64,000 bases of DNA from Nepenthes gracilis. Its lineage: Eukaryota > Streptophyta > Magnoliopsida > Caryophyllales > Nepenthaceae. The stretch spans positions 3,404,001 through 3,468,000 of the forward strand of contig BSYO01000003.1 of the NCBI GenBank assembly GCA_033239525.1. The letters run 5' to 3'. How positions within the stretch are numbered: position 1 is the stretch's first letter; each line of letters begins with the position of its first letter. The translations under genes and the position numbers were made by a program. Positions 62,602-64,000 of the stretch are shown here, one piece after another. The notes beneath the pieces are model-generated. The model was not told the DNA's origin, searched no databases, and was given only the letters and a program-made list of their open reading frames with translations.

Positions 62602-63274
62602 GGAAGCTTGGGGAAGGAGCAGGGAAAAGGCACAGAAGAAATGAGAAGATAAAAGTTTGGGTGAAAAGCGGCCAAGGTTCGAGAGAAGTTCCTTAGGGTT
62701 GCGTGAGAAGAATGGAGGTAAGGAATGATATTTGAAAACGGCAGAAAATCAAAGAGATGTGCCCCTTCATTACCCTCACCGCGTGTCAACCTTCCGTACG
62801 CTACCAGAGATAGTGAGCTTTACATTTTCAAAGCGACGTCCATCCCATTAAATGTGCATTTATTGCGCTCTAATGGCCCAACTGGCAGCGCAGGCCAGCA
62901 TCTCGGATTCAGAGGGAGTTCTTGGACGTCCCTTCATCAAAAGTTTGGTCCAAAGAAAACTTGAGGATATTTTTGGGTCTCGGACAAACATGCGAAGACA
63001 GCTATCACTTAGAAATGTCCAGCAGTGCCTAGAACCGAAAAATTCCTCAGACATTCTGGCCAGGCCACTGATTTCAATACATCCCCGGACTTATTCTCGG
63101 ACATTAGCTAGAAGAAAGGAACGAATGCCAACAATAAGCAACTGCTGAACAACGAACGCAAAGCCAAGGCACAAGCGGATTTCCAGTAGAGAAAATCTTC
63201 GTATAAGACATTCTCGCGGCCAGTGGACATGCCAAACAGTTGAGATTCTTAAGCCCCTTGGCATCGGGGCTAAT

Positions 63275-64000
63275 TATGGGTACTGATACCCGGGGTCCAT
63301 TTATAGGGTCTGAAAACTGATCCCATGATCCTAAAGGCCCGCGAGGGTGCTTTTGCCAATAGCCTAAATTAGCCCAAGAGGCCCGAGGGGCGGCTCACAT
63401 CCCAAGAGGCCCAATGAGCCGATTTGGTCCGAGAGGTTAAGTTGGCTTTAAGTTGGCCAGCGTCCCAGGAAACCTAAACAAGTTGAATTGGTCCGAGAGA
63501 CTGACTTAGCTTAAGAGGGTCAAGGACATCGATACAGACTATATGATTTCCAATAAAGACCCGAGGACATGGAGCAGAGGATACGACTCTAAAAGTCTGA
63601 AGACTCCTTGTTGACCAAGCATTCAGTTGAAGCCCGAGTATATTCGCTACCACAACGCCCGCGGACTTGATAAACAATAAGAGCCTTTATTAAGGATGAT
63701 GACTCTGAGAAATCTGCAACAGCATGAGGCAGAAAGGAAGCGCAAGATGGCTGAGAGCGTTAGCTTAGAAGGCTAACTTTCACAGGGCATGCGCAATCTC
63801 TACAACACGTAACCTGCACAGAGAATGACAGCTTCTGCGCACACGTGATGTGATGTCTCATAGAGTAGACCCACATACACGCAACCTCTCTGACACAGCA
63901 AAAAAAATTTTCAGAGTTGGTAGTAAGCTACCACTGCACACGCCACCTTCACGTGACTGCTCCATGTGGGAAGGTTTAACTACTATATAAGCCTTCATTG
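63275..64000 (+). repeat. Right (3') LTR of the Tat-type element, cut by the window
   Basis: The start near TATGGGTACTGATACC (63275) follows a GGCATCGGGGC stretch and aligns with the left LTR's TGTTGGGTC. At the window end TAACTACTATATAAG (63977) matches the left LTR near 57682. The interior has the degenerate repeat CCCAAGAGGCCCGAGG-type units at 63340-63500. The expected full length is about 1.2 kb (inference). Confidence 0.6.

Larger units (their letters stand above)
57660..64000 (+). mobile_element. Ty3-gypsy Tat-type retrotransposon, pol-less, with antisense gene
   Basis: Left LTR 57660-58175, gag relic (58252-59252), LTR-like repeats (59440-59660), 40-bp and about 235-bp tandem repeats (59879-60515), an antisense gene (60613-62601, minus) and the start of the right LTR (about 63275 to the window end). 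The gag motif near 59100 and the antisense ORF between internal region and right LTR are features of the Tat lineage. I find no protease, RT, RNase H or integrase, so this is a deleted, non-autonomous copy. The left LTR and window end share TAACTACTATATAAG, showing that both belong to one element. Confidence 0.82.

Noticed and set aside
1..64000. Search by eye for known plant microRNA sequences (for example miR156, miR164, miR166, miR172) and for tRNA genes.
   Set aside because: No recognisable mature sequence or tRNA was found; a covariance-model scan would be needed to be sure.

Overview
The window is nuclear DNA of a flowering plant, most likely a eudicot; the species cannot be read from it. 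Evidence: three recognisable plant genes (two with GT-AG introns), long AT-rich gene-poor spacers, and plant LTR retrotransposons (Ty1-copia Tork/Tnt1-like and Ty3-gypsy Tat-like). I see no tRNA, rRNA, CRISPR array or prokaryotic operon.

Layout. 1-2773 is the 3' part of a decayed copia element. 2774-12383 is AT-rich spacer built from nested duplications: a 547-bp tandem pair carrying a MITE, a 100-bp x 3 array, and a 0.9-1.45 kb duplicated pair. 12384-17980 is a complete but dead Tork copia element with two LTRs, a tRNA-Met-type primer site and a 5-bp target duplication (ACTCC). 21235-22542 (minus) is an intronless AP2/ERF gene of the ESR2/DORNROESCHEN-LIKE type. 22.5-46.3 kb is a gene desert with a MITE, small duplications, a short GC-rich island with a 40-codon cysteine-containing ORF near 33.4 kb, and a minisatellite near 45 kb. 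46295-50114 (minus) is a three-exon PIRL1/9-type leucine-rich-repeat gene. 50.1-53.0 kb is spacer with complex tandem repeats. 53056-56719 (minus) is a six-exon RAY1-like GT77 glycosyltransferase gene. 57660-64000 is a Tat-type gypsy element without a recognisable pol. It keeps a shortened 5' LTR, a gag relic, tandem repeats, an antisense accessory gene (62601 to about 60613, minus, own poly(A) signal) and the start of a 3' LTR that runs off the window.

How the genes relate. All three host genes lie on the minus strand but form no operon or evident pathway: ESR2-type factors act in shoot meristem and organ initiation, PIRLs are intracellular LRR proteins, and RAY1 acts in Golgi arabinosylation. 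Exon joins for the PIRL and RAY1-like genes were worked out by hand from splice sites and reading phase. Their joined lengths (1476 and 2115 bases) are exact multiples of three with no internal stop, which supports the models. Most of the remaining sequence is transposon-derived or duplicated non-coding DNA.
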